From assembly GCA_964019165.1 (NCBI GenBank), contig OZ025269.1, forward strand, positions 8,853,191 through 8,917,190: DNA of 64,000 nucleotides, given 5' to 3'. Of this stretch, positions 26,126 through 37,376 are shown piece after piece. The stretch comes from Mastigias papua (Eukaryota > Cnidaria > Scyphozoa > Rhizostomeae > Mastigiidae). The stretch's first letter is position 1, and the number at the start of each line of letters is the position of its first letter. The position numbers and the translations under genes are program-made. Under the pieces are notes generated by a model. That model had not been told where the DNA came from and did no database searches. It saw nothing but the letters and a program-made list of their open reading frames with translations.

Positions 26126-28007
26126 TTAGTTACAAATTTTACAGTTACATTCCTCTCCACTCCAGCTTTTTATGCATTTTCTAAATGAGCAGACGGAGGT
26201 TTTGCTTTTAATTTCATTCTCAAGGTAGTTCCATAATATACTGCCTCGAAAGGTTAAACTGTCATTTCCATATCTAACAGTGATGGTTTGACGCAGCATT
26301 AGCAGGTTATTAGAGCGTAAATCATATCTACTGCTCTATTCAAGGAACATGTTCCACATAAAAGATGGATTTTCTTTGTTGATACATTTGTAAACCTCAA
26401 GCATTAACTTCTGCAAATTTTTGATATGAATTTTGCATTCATTCGATTTCCGTAGAAGTTCTTCAAATGAAGAAGAATAGTCATTGTGTAGAATTCGAAG
26501 TGCTCTCTTGTGGGTGCGGTTTAAGTCTTCATTGGCTACTTTTCCATAAAACATCCATATTAAGGAACAATAATTAAACTGAGATATTATAAATGAGTTG
26601 TAGAGAATAATCAATTGTTTCTTATCAAGGTAATTTGAGATTCTAGAAAAAGCACTAATTTTTGTGTTTACTTTTGGCAAATGTTAGATACATGTTGGTT
26701 AAACTTTAATTTAGAATCAACTTTCACCCCTAGTAGAGTAACATTGTTAGCAACATCAATTGAGCGCCCTCCTACTTCCAGAATAATGCTCTCATTAGAA
26801 TTCAATGCAAAAAATATAGCTTGAAATTTTGACGCATTCACAACCATTTGATTTGTTTTACACCAAGACATCGATCTAGATATATCTTCTTCAAGACTTG
26901 GAGCAACATCTTCAAAAGAATTGCCACAAGAGAAAATAGGGTTATCGTCTGCAAAATTGCATACCTCCGACTGCTCAATCATATATAGGAAATCATTAAT
27001 ATATTGAAGAATAACGGGCCTAGCACAGATCCTTGAGGTACTCCGGTCTTCGTTTTCAACCAACCACTGTAGGTTGTGCCTATTTTTACTCTTTGTTTCC
27101 TATTTGAAAAGTAATTTGCAATTAGTCTTAGACTCTGTGCCCCAAAGCCATATGCATTTAATTTTGCAATTAGCAAATCGTGTGGCATGCAATCAAATGC
27201 CTTCGACAGATCCATCGAGATCATGCCTACAACACCTTTCGAATCTAACATCTTGCGTATTTTCTCGGTTACTCTGATGAGTGCATGTTCAGCACTATAG
27301 TTCTTTCTATAAGCACAAAGCAGATTAGATATTTTAGTATCGATGAAAGGGACGATCTGTTTTTCTATCAAGCGTTCGAAAACTTTAGACATTGCTGAGG
27401 GTACACTAATAGGTCTATAGTTAACTTTGGAGGTGGGATCAGAAGCTTTATGAATAGCAGATACATCTACTGCCTTTAGACGATCTGGGAATTTGCAAGA
27501 AATGAGCATATGATTAAAGTATTCCGCTAATTGAGTATGGCAGATTCCGGTGATTTTCTTTATAATGTCAATTGAGAGTGCACCGCTAGTTTTCTTTGAA
27601 CGATCTAAGTTGTTTATTTCATTTGCAATATCTACACAGCTGATTGGCTGAAACTCAAATGGTTGAGAACATTGTATGTTGTTTTTAATCAAAACCACAC
27701 TGGGATGATTTTCATATTTTCTGAGCGCATCAATAATTGGATCTCTTAATGGGACATAAGATGGTGTAGTCACATAGGGCTCAATAGTTAGTGAATCTGT
27801 AATATTGATAAAGTAGTGATTAAAGCACTCTGCTATTTGCCTTTCACAACTTATTATGGATTCATTTTTAACCAAGGTAACTTTTTGTGAAACACTGCCT
27901 GATTTATTGGAGAATAGAGGCTTGAAAGTTTTCCTGAAGCGCTTGCCATTTGTTAGATTAGACACATCTAAGCTCCTATAAAATTCCGTTTTGGCTAATT
28001 TGTTCAT
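26126..28007 (-). pseudogene. LINE reverse transcriptase with frameshifts
   Basis: Reading leftwards from 28007, a 342-codon frame covers the RT fingers and palm. Landmarks are VNYRPISV, FERLIEKQI, the AYRKNYSAEHAL region, MDLSKAFDCMPHDLL and TGVPQGSVLGPLFF. A frameshift near 27000 leads to INDFLYM and the catalytic FADDN box (FADD for YADD). A second shift near 26675 leads to KVNTKISAFSRI and the thumb (LYNSFIISQFNYCSLIW). An in-frame TAG at 26336-26338 precedes the conserved end SLTFRGSILWN...CNCKIC, finishing at TAA 26126-26128. The domain order and the PQGSVLGP and (Y/F)ADD motifs are diagnostic of LINE RTs; assignment to a CR1/Jockey-like group is from general pattern. Confidence 0.88.
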
Positions 28008-28010
28008 TTT

Positions 28011-31000
28011 GACAACTGTTCATTATGTGAATAGTCAATGGCGGGGACGCATGTCACCCAGTCGAGTCATGTATAGATATAGAGTGAGTAGTTTAAATAG
28101 TTTCATGAAATTGCGGTATACCAACGATGACTACTCTCTGGAGACGATTCCGATTCTACAACGACTTACAGACCGCTCGCAGTCATCACAGAATATCATA
28201 TCACCCTAGTTTAACATCTAAAATATAGTTCAGCCCACAACGATCATAATAATAATTTTTTTAAACTTTGACATATATAAACTAAACATACAAATAAAAA
28301 TCTCTCTAATGATAGGTAATTTGTACTTGGCTGGCCTAATTACAGATAATGTTAAAACAAGAAAAAAAGTAGAGACATATTGCATATATGAACAAGCTAG
28401 CGGAGGAAAGAAAGTTATTACTAAGAAAGAAGTTCCGGGTTAGTCAGGGCCTGTTGCGCTTGCAGAATATGTAATAAGTTGTGCGAATTATTACACTCGT
28501 TAATTTAGTAATTATGAAGATAGTGTGCCAATAGTTAGTTATCATCACAATTTCCATCTCTTGCCTATTTATTTTTACATTTTACAGGACCAGACCTTTC
28601 AGATTTTATGAAAGCGCCCTTTCTACATTTAGAGATATTCCCATTTGAAAGAATCCATACGATGAAACTATGGAGGAAATCACCGATTATTTTTGTGAAT
28701 AAAGGTACTAGCTTCTATAGCATTACTGGACAAATCTAGCTAATCACAAATTCCAAGCATAAAGGGTATTTATCCTTCCCGTAAGCCTCGTTGCTATATT
28801 TAGGAATTTTCGTAAGTGTACGTTAGAGGTCCTGCATAAAATTATCTAAAGCTTTCAGTCTTGCTCAGTTTCTGAACCTCTTTTACCGTACTAACATAGA
28901 CTTCCATGCAGGAATGTCAAGTGTGCCGCATCTCGCGGGATTTGCACGCATTCTTTTGTCAAACCCGTATTCCCGCACGCTTGCTCTAAAATAGGCCATC
29001 AGTCTCATTTTTCCAAAAAACTTAATAGACTACAATAACATTGACATTGTTTTTGTAAAAGCCATCCGGTACTCGAGATTTGATATGAAACAGTTCAAAT
29101 TTAATTTAGTGTCGTTTCAATCCTAGATAAGGATCTATCTTGTATTTGCATGGTAAGAAAGAGGGACGTGCTACAAGAATCAATAATTTGTATTTTGCCA
29201 CAATCAGTCCTGTGCGCTTATTAACTTTGTAAGTATACGCTTGTTTGTCGGCAAGGCACAGCCAAAAAAAGTTGAGGGGGGGTGGAGAATACAAGCAATA
29301 AATTGCTTGACAAAAGTTAAACAAATCGCTGGCTTGCGAAAAATGGGACTAAAGCCTCCATCCCCCCTGCCAACAATGTGGCAGGTTTATCCCTCTTCTC
29401 CATTCCAAAACTTGACAGCCCTGTCTATGGAACAGTAATATAATGGCAAAATACAGGGTTTACAGACAAAATTCAGAACATTGTAGGTTCTTGCATCCCA
29501 CGCATATCAGTAAATCCTTCCCAAATGTATGGCTAACATTGCTGCATGAGTTCATTTAAATTTGTGAAGTTCAAAATACCAAATATTAAACTACATAACC
29601 ATTTGAGCAAATTGTGAACAACCGAAACATGCATCTGTGCAACATATGAGACCTACTATCGATACATCAGTTAATTTCGCTCACTGAACAGAACTAGTAT
29701 ACCATTTTTCGATACATTATAAATACATCATACTTACTAGACTTCTTACAGAACAAACAAGAATCTTCAACTTTAGCTATCAATGGTACTTTGTAAAGAA
29801 TCGCTGTTGCTGACAAGTTTATATTTATGCAAATGGAAGGCCTACCCCCAATAAACCATACACGATTCGATAGCTCTCAGTGATTAGATAACGAAGATAC
29901 CATCATTTAGCCCATAGCTCAACGTTGCGAGAATTTGTAGCCTGAAAAAACAACTTACCACTAGCTGATATGGCTGCCAAGTTTTCTCGCTAAACATTTG
30001 TTCATAAGTATCCTTGCTCAAGGTCTTGTTCAAGAAGTTCCTCATTGTTTGAACTCCAACGATCAAATTGTACCACTAAGCGTTACTTAATAGTTCCTTA
30101 ATTTCTACTGCACAATTGGTGCCATAAAAATGGTACAGACACAAGTGAAACGTAGACATTCTGAATTTTGCCTTTGATTTTGGCTATAACTTGAGACCAA
30201 ACCACGAAGAAGGTCAATGAGACACTTGACACAAGCATAGCAACAAATCTATTCTGGTTCTGGTTGCAAATGAATGGAACCGGCTTCCTAATTCTTGATT
30301 CCTTGCAGTTACATATAATTTTGAAATTAAGCAAGTCCTCAATGAATTTTTCTTTGGTAGATTAAGCTTTTTAGATGTTTAAGTATGCTACATTAAGTTA
30401 CTTATAAGTTGGTTCTTCATAAACCAGATGTAAGCTGTAAGCATGCAGGTTTAGCAGGTCAAGTAAACTGCAGGTCACAGCCAAAAACAGGAAGTTATGC
30501 GGATGTTGTTAATCCCTTGTGGCTGCGTGGATGACTTGCTGCCATCCATTATTTTTCTCATACTCCATTGTGCGCAATTTTTATCCAGACACTGAGATGT
30601 ATTTTCATTTTCGGTTGACTGCAAGTACCCTATACAAGAAAAAGCTGATTATACGACCTTTCTCACTCAACAGACATTAAGAAAACAAGCCAAGTTCAGA
30701 CAGAAAAGTGCCTTTCTTGTAACAGAAGCATGTATTTAGTCTTTGGTGAACTAGTTTTCCGAGAATTTGCCAACTCGATGGCACCTGCGGGGAACTTTCC
30801 CCCTTGCCTTCGGATAACTATTACTAATTTGAAGTATACACATGTATTACAGATAATCAAAGCAGTCACACTTTAGACAAATTCCTGGATGAAAAATATA
30901 CATTTGCAGCGCAAAGTGTCTCCAATAGTCCTTTCAAAAAAAAGACAACAAGAGCTGACGATGTACATAGGCGGTCGCAATAAAAGCAAGGGGCTGGAAA

Positions 31001-31608
31001 ACTTTTAAGAGCTATTTAGTTGGGAGGGGACTGTTGGCAATTTTTATATATGTGCCTAATAACTTTTGTGACAGCACTCCGCCCTCAAGATATTCTTTCT
31101 ATAGGCCCCTCGTTTTCAGTTTCAGTATTACGTGGTAAGAGATCGTTTTTATCACTTTGTTTACAGTTGAAAGGATGTGTGGGCACTTTCCGCCCACTCC
31201 GCCTATCCCAACCACCGTCTCTGTTTGGGACTTTGGAGTATGCACTTTTCGATACACAAGAGTACCGAACTTTCCAACCTAATTCTAGGTTTCAACATTT
31301 TCCAACTCCATCCCACCAGCGGATATTCCAATACACCAATTATTCGCTTTGATTATTTCTTGCTAGATATAGTGTTTCTTTTGTGCTTTATTCAGTCAAA
31401 TCAACATTATTTACTATTCTATTTTCCAGACTTCTGATCGCAAAAAAGAATGTGTGAAAATAGCTGCACTAAGGATACATGGATTATATTCTTCAAGCAC
31501 CCTGATTATTGATTTTCAGAAAAATAACCTTAAATAACCAAATTCTATACCCCCAATTATTCGGTACTCAACGGTAAATGAAATGCCAAACAATAAAATG
31601 TGTCCCAA
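28011..31608. other. 3.6-kb stretch without recognised features
   Basis: This is AT-rich sequence. ORFs here are short (at most 110 codons, 31020-31352) and show no motif, signal peptide or repeat architecture I recognise. I found no tRNA-like box pair and no clear inverted repeat. It may hold unrecognised introns, degraded transposons or intergenic DNA. Confidence 0.5.
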
Positions 31609-31908
31609 TTAGATAGGTCCTTTGCTGGAAAAATTAGGCCTTTTTCCTGTCAGTGTTTTCTCTTCGGATTCCTTGTCAAGAAAAGTACTGGAAGAAATTA
31701 AGACTTGGGGCATCTTGAAATTTGCCGAAAATTTCAAGATGGCGGAATTCGTCAAAATGGCGGCATTTTTCCACTGTTTTGGCTATACTTTGGCAATATA
31801 ATCTTGTAAAACGAGCAGGTATATGGACCAAAGCGTCTTATCGCATCAAGGACATCATTTGCAGTCATCACTGATCATTGAAAATTATCAATATGGTGTT
31901 CTTAGCAT
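31609..31908 (+). repeat. Left inverted arm of foldback element
   Basis: It pairs with 33476-33773. Similarity is lost immediately inside at 31909 and outside before about 31609. Confidence 0.8.
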
Positions 31909-32552
31909 GGTAGAACTCCAAAAATCGAAAAGTTTAGCAACTTTGCTATATAGCAAATTAGTTTTTAAGATCCAAAACTTTCCAAAAGCTAAATAAAATT
32001 CAGAAGAGAGCGTCATAAGTAAGAATAGGGCTCTATGAAACAAAGAAAACCAGTTTCACGAAAAGAAATGGGAAAAAATCGTACAAGCAGAAGCTGATCA
32101 GAGATTTTGGAGGGGAGCATTTCAACTTTCTAGGTAAATGATTGGTAATAGTTAATGGCAAGATATGGTCATTCCATGCCGTGTTTAGTGTTTTAGTGTG
32201 TCATGGCCCCGGGTAGTCATAGTTATTGTTCCCCGGGGTATCGTTCTTGTCATGTATGTCATGTAGCTTATAAGTTATAGTAGTAGTAATTTTGTCTTGC
32301 AGATTTTTAATGGTGTAAAAAAAACTGTCTAGGACTCTATTGCAAGCTGAACATATCTCAAGTTTCTAATATTGTCCAACTCTATCATAACTGTCCAAAT
32401 TCAAGCTAAAAACTATCCTCACTTCCATTTGAGTCTTCATCGAAGTCAAAGTCAGTATTTTTTATCTGCATTTCGCTTTATCAGTCTTTTGACACATTAA
32501 AGGTCGTATTGGCTAGTTTTGTCTTTAGTAATTATGCACGTCAAGCACAGTT

Positions 32553-32665
32553 AACGCAGGGTTTTGGGAGGCTTTCCTGTGATAATGACCTAACACAGGG
32601 ATTAATAGGCTTTCCTGTGATAAAGAATTAACACAGGGTTAGGGTGGCTTCCGCATGATAACGCT
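32553..32665. repeat. 38-bp tandem repeat, 3 units
   Basis: The units start at 32553, 32592 and 32630, each with AACRCAGGG followed by GGCTTTCCTGTGATAA (the third has GGCTTCCGCATGATAA). The array lies inside the foldback element. Confidence 0.8.
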
Positions 32666-33475
32666 CAATTTGAAAACCCTTGAAAGGACACATTCTAGCC
32701 TCGGATTTAAAGAAAAGATGGTAGACACTGATGTAAAAACTCAAGGGTCTTTTGATCAAGCAATGGAGGGAAAGCCGTATTATAGAAAAAGGTGCTGTGA
32801 GACAAAAGAATCAAGCGCAATTTACAACCTGAGCAAGTATTACTGCAAAAATGTTTTCCAATTTCAGCATGAAAATTGCCCCTATTGCCTGACATATTAA
32901 CATGTCATGCTGTAGGCAGGCACAAAGCTAGGAAGCACACAGGCATTGCCCGCCCAGCTATAAGATTTTGCTCCTCTTGCCACCCCAAGAAAATTGTAGG
33001 ATGAAAGCTCTTTCATCTAAGAATTCTGAAAAGCTGCAAAAATTGACATAACACAGCTGACTAATGACGGCGGATGCAGTATTGGTTGATATAGAAGGGG
33101 CGTTTTCTTAGACTTCAAAAGGTATTGTCCCAGATACATGTCTGGGCTACGCCTCAATCACGCCCCTCTAGATCCCTGCTGCCCTCTTACCTTTTCAGAG
33201 CTAGCTTTTTTACTGTCTTTAGTATATAAAGCTTAATCAGAAGGTAGTATGAATCAGTCTCTGACTCAAGATACTTAGTTATTCATGGTGATTTGGGAAG
33301 TAAAAGTGAGAATGCAAGGTGAATTTTAGCAGTGCTGAAAATGCTGTTGATGCATCTGTAAAGGTCAATCCTTTCATCTCAACTGTTCAGGTCAAACTGA
33401 AGGCTACAAGGGCTAATGTAAATATTGTAATGAATAGCGTTTTCTTAAGAAGTATGAAGCAGTTGTAAGTCTGCA

Positions 33476-33773
33476 ATGCTAAGAACACCATATTGATAAT
33501 TTTCAATGATCAGTGACGACTGCAAAAGATGTCCTTGATGCGATAAGTCACTTTGGTGCAAATACCTGCTCGTTTTACAAGGTTACATTGACAAATTATA
33601 GCCAAAACAGTGTAATGCTGCCATTTTGATGAATTCCACAATCTTGAAATTTTCTGCAAACTTCAAGATGCCCCAAGTCCTATTTTCTTCCAATACGTTT
33701 CTTGACAAGGAATCCAAAGAGAAAACCTTGACAGGAAAAAAAACCTAATTTTTCCAGCAAATGACCTGTCTAG
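33476..33773 (-). repeat. Right inverted arm of foldback element
   Basis: This is the inverted counterpart of 31609-31908. Confidence 0.8.
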
Positions 33774-34321
33774 ATACATGTTGCCAAAAGTATTCGATTG
33801 GAAAGTGCGCTCTGACATAAAGTCCAGGTATCAACACATATGACTTCGTTCTTGTGAATATGAAAATTCCCCATTAGGTACACGAAAATGTGAAAAGTTG
33901 ATAGCAATATCTGCTAAAACACATGATATCGCTTTGTTGTTCCTAGTGGTTATCAGATACATTGACGGCCCCTTAGCCTTGACACAGATTAACTCAAATA
34001 GTCCACTCAAGCGGCTGACCGCGTGACCAGCATTTTACTTCACCTGCTAACCTACATTTTACAGATGCCCAAAATAGACCATGTAGAGGGATAACGGAAA
34101 GCTTGGGGTTAAGTTTTGATCTGTTTCATCGTTGTCATATTAGTAGATTTAGAGATTGATAAAATATTAATGGTCTGTTATTACTTAAACAAAAATTTCT
34201 TTCTAAATCCTTTATGAAGGAAATTCTCGTAGAAAGAGAAATACATTATAACTGACGAGTAATGAACAGCATCTACGCTCGCAAACCTACGACTACAACC
34301 TATGGATTAGAAAATATAGAC
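33774..34321. other. Unannotated stretch
   Basis: AT-rich spacer between two inverted-repeat elements; I see nothing else in it. Confidence 0.5.
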
Positions 34322-34324
34322 TTA

Positions 34325-35316
34325 GGGCCTGATTATATAAGGCAGGCTGGCTCGGTGCTGGTTCGCTTACAACCCGGTGCCAGCTCGGTATTATATGACA
34401 AATACGAGAACGGGCCAGCTCTGTGCCAACCCATTCTCAACCCGGGAAATCACTAAAGATAGCAGGTGCATACAGCAAACAACTGCAGTGTTAGATTATT
34501 ACTTTATCAAGATTGCAAACCTTTTTATAAGAATACCTAAATTTTTGCCGAGCCTTAATAGATTTACATTTTTTGTGAATTTGAACCTAAGAAAATTCTG
34601 TAATTACTCTTAAATTTTAGCAATGTTTGAGCATTAATACTCCTATAGAATATATTCTTATTATGAAAAGTGTGTAACTGACACTCCCTGAAGAGTTGCT
34701 GAGTCGCATTATAGTATAATGAATCAGAGACCCGATAAATGAAGTTCACATTTGTTTTCTTTCCTAAAGAAAACTCAAATAAGTAAAACACGTAAGCCTT
34801 GATGAAACTTGAACTTTGCAGTATTCTTAAATTTTTCATAAATCTCAGCAATTTTGAGCCTTGATATTTAAAAGTCCTGGCAATTGAACCCCACTGTTGT
34901 TATATACTATCCAATAGGTTTCAGTATGTCCCTACTAATTTACTACTCATACTTGTATTTTCAACTATACATTTTACTGCTTTCAGTTTATTTGTTTGAA
35001 AAGCAGTAGTTACGTTTTCGTCACAGAGCCAGTACACTACCATTTGTGTTTAGTTTTATGCCATTGCGCATGCACCAGCCCGTTTCTGTCCCGGGACCAG
35101 CTATTATATGAGCGAGCCAGCTCGGTTCAAGTGGGCTGCCCCGTTTCGTGAAAACGAGCCAGCTCGGCAAGTGAGCCAACTCGCTTTAAACCCGCCTCTA
35201 GCTCTCGTCATATAATCGCATTTTGTCTTTATTTGGGATTTGACCGAAGCACCGGGACAGCTCACTGAGCCGTAAACGAGCTACAAGTGGGTCAGCTCGC
35301 TCATGTAATCAGGCCC
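34325..35316. mobile_element. 992-bp TIR element with GAGCCAGCTCGG-type subterminal repeats
   Basis: The left end is GGGCCTGATTATATAAGG; the right end read inward is GGGCCTGATTACATGAGC. It is flanked by TTA (34322-34324) and TTC (35317-35319), an imperfect 3-bp duplication that would fit the TWA preference of PIF/Harbinger elements. Both ends carry many copies of a GC-rich motif around GCCAGCTCGG, in contrast to the AT-rich centre. There is no transposase ORF, so it is likely non-autonomous. Confidence 0.75.
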
Positions 35317-35559
35317 TTCTTGACTTTCATCCTTTTTCTGTACAGCCCCGTAGCCTAGCGCAGGTATCCGAGCATTTTTTTCCATAATTTTTTCTCGTAA
35401 TTTTGCTCGATTTACACAATGCAAGGCCGAAGGTCACGTGCTACATGACAGAGGCCCATGATGTCACCTTCTCTTGATCCTATGCGAGCTTTTTGGATTC
35501 TTGCTCCTCAATAATGCAGACCATGCAGCTTTCATGGGGGCACAGCATTAGTCTTTCTA
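35317..35559. other. Short spacer and probable LINE 3' UTR
   Basis: I see no gene. It holds CCCCGTAGCCTAGCGC, a motif type that recurs beside the inverted fragments at 51613 and 62060 in this window. The right part is probably the 3' untranslated end of the minus-strand LINE that follows. Confidence 0.4.
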
Positions 35560-35630
35560 AGGCTAATCTGTAACCTTTTGAACTGGGGATAGGGGAGCAC
35601 GCGTTTAGCGGGCTTTCAGTATTAAGCTAG

Positions 35631-36600
35631 TTACATTTCTAAAGTTCTTCTTAATATCCTAGCAGCTCCAAAGAGTGTACTCTTTTGCAATGTCTCTGTT
35701 CTTATGCTAACTCCAGGTTTCCCAAGCCACATTTCTAGTTTTGTGATATCATGCCTAGAGCACCAATCACGATTGGAATCATTTGAACCTCTTTGGTTCC
35801 CCAAAGATGTGCTATCTCTTGTCTGAGATCTTGGTACTTCTCTGTCTTTTCCTGCTTCTTACTTCCAACTCTATCATCATTTGGCAAAGCAACATCAATG
35901 ATCTTACACTCCTGTTTTCATTTCTTAATAACAATAATATCCGGTATTAAGTTTTGAACGTACCTATCACACTGAATAGTAAAATCCCAGAGAATTTTCA
36001 TCTCCTCACTTTCTATGACACTCTGTGGTATATGCTCATACCATCTATTTTCTCTTTCAAAGCCGTACATATCACATAATTTTCAATGAATGTTTTGTGC
36101 AACACTGTCATGCCTTTCCTTGTATTGTTTTTCGACAAGTTTACTACATTCACTAATGAGATGCGAGATGCTTTCCCCTTTGATACCACATAGTCTGCAA
36201 AGTGTTGATTCAGATGTTTTATCTCAATGGAATTTTGTGTAATTAGTTCTTAAAGCTAGTTCCTTAACAGAGAAAAGCAATGCAGTTGTATGTGATTTAA
36301 GATCTGAATTTTTCACCCAGTTCCAAGATTTACTCTCACTTATATCCTCCTTGGTCTCCCTAACAAATTTTCCATACATTCTCTTCTCTCTCCACTTGCT
36401 TTTTAACTCATCAGTAGCCACTTTCTTAAATTCCTCTGGTTCTGTCGATGTTTCCGTATCAATAATATTTGATTCACTTAGTAACTGGAGTATATACTCT
36501 GAACTGTTCCTCATATACCATCCTAACCTGATTTCTTCACCTCTGATGCATCTTTCACAACTGATCAAACCTCTGCCACCTTTTTCACGTGGAACGTGAA
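35631..36600 (-). pseudogene. C-terminal half of RLE-type LINE protein
   Basis: From 36600 leftwards the frame gives VPREKGGRGLISCE, then WREKRMYGKFVRET, LALRTNYTKFH and, after a stop, DKTSESTLCRLCG...SHLISEC, a C-x2-C...H-x4-C motif. It continues with YEHIPQSV, LWDFTIQCD, the PDIIVIKK...IIDVALPND segment (PD-x-D/E endonuclease core), and KYQDLRQEIAHLW. A frameshifted end LGAARILRRTLEM stops at 35631-35633. The restriction-like endonuclease cleaves DNA to prime reverse transcription. Several stops (for example within 35990-36230) make it inactive. The order of motifs fits the family; the exact clade (R4/Dong-like or other) is uncertain. Confidence 0.78.
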
Positions 36601-37376
36601 ACCTGAACTGCGATGTACCGCAGGGATCGTGCATTGGTCCACTACTATTTTTGATATACATAAATGATTTGCCCTGTGCGCTGCAATGCACAAAAGTGAC
36701 CATGTACGCTGATGACACATGCATTTCGTACTTATCAAAATCTGTAGCCGAGATAAATGAAGCAGTTAATTCAGACCTTAAAAGGCTTCAGATTTGGTTG
36801 GGAGGTAATAACTCCCCCTTAATGTAGCCAAAACGCAATGCATGATCCTTGGTTCCTCGAGTAATCTGAAAAAACATCATATGGACAATGGAGATCCTAA
36901 GATCAATCTCCATATAACCGAGGACAACCTAGACATGATTGGATCTAATAAGTATCTTGGCGTTCAGATTGATTCAGAACTTTAAGTGGAGAGAACATAT
37001 AACTTTTGCTATAGGTAAGATTTCCAGAGCAATGGGCATGCTTAAGTATGCTAAAACATATCTCCCCCTAGAAATAGTAAAAAAAATATATACAAGTATA
37101 GTTGAGCCGCATTTCAGAAACTGCTGCTCGGTGTGGGGTTGTTGTGGAGAAACCCTGCATGATAAGCTGCAAAAGTTGAAAAACCGTGCCGCACGAATCG
37201 TTACCAACAGCTCTTATGATGCATCATCTCTTCCTTTGATTGGAAGCTTAGGGTGGTTAACTATAGAAGAAATGATCGAATTTGAAACTGCAACTACAGT
37301 TTACAAGTCTCTCCATGGATTAGCTCCTGAATATATGCAGTTAATGTCTACAAATTGTGGGAAAAAATTCACGGTC
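36601..37376 (+). pseudogene. Inserted plus-strand LINE RT fragment (Jockey/CR1-like)
   Basis: In the plus direction the sequence reads [20 protein letters not shown], then the YADDT catalytic box at about 36704-36718. After decayed frames it continues in the 189-codon frame at 36939: FKWREHITFAIGKISRAMG, the PHFRNCCSVWG thumb motif, KLQKLKNRAARIVTNSSYD and YKSLHGLAPEYM. The piece has neither its own 5' nor 3' end and sits antisense inside the RLE element, joined to its text at 36600 and 37376. About 80 codons of the host element expected between YFRRL and VPREKGG are missing. The junction therefore involved loss or replacement, not simple insertion. Confidence 0.83.

Larger units (their letters stand above)
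25958..28010 (-). mobile_element. Decayed non-LTR retrotransposon (CR1/Jockey-like superfamily), minus strand
   Basis: The element runs from about 28010 (5', truncated after the endonuclease) to the (TTA)n tail at 25958. It encodes the RT and C-terminal region in several frames. The stops just upstream of the first Met and the absence of an endonuclease domain indicate 5' truncation or decay. It is related to the tail fragment at 62728-63075. Confidence 0.85.
31609..33773. mobile_element. Foldback-type element with ~300-bp terminal inverted arms
   Basis: The left arm 31609-31908 is matched, inverted, by 33476-33773. Shared landmarks include TTTGCTGGAAAAATTAGG, GATTCCTTGTCAAGAAA, ACGAGCAGGTAT/ATACCTGCTCGT and CAATATGGTGTTCTTAGCAT. 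Arms differ by scattered substitutions and small indels. The interior of about 1.57 kb holds a 38-bp tandem repeat and one 81-codon ORF (32655-32900) without recognisable motifs. Long arms with no transposase suggest a non-autonomous foldback or MITE-like DNA transposon. I cannot define a target duplication. Confidence 0.78.

Noticed and set aside
31020..31352. 110-codon ORF as a host gene
   Set aside because: No recognisable motif, and composition like its surroundings.
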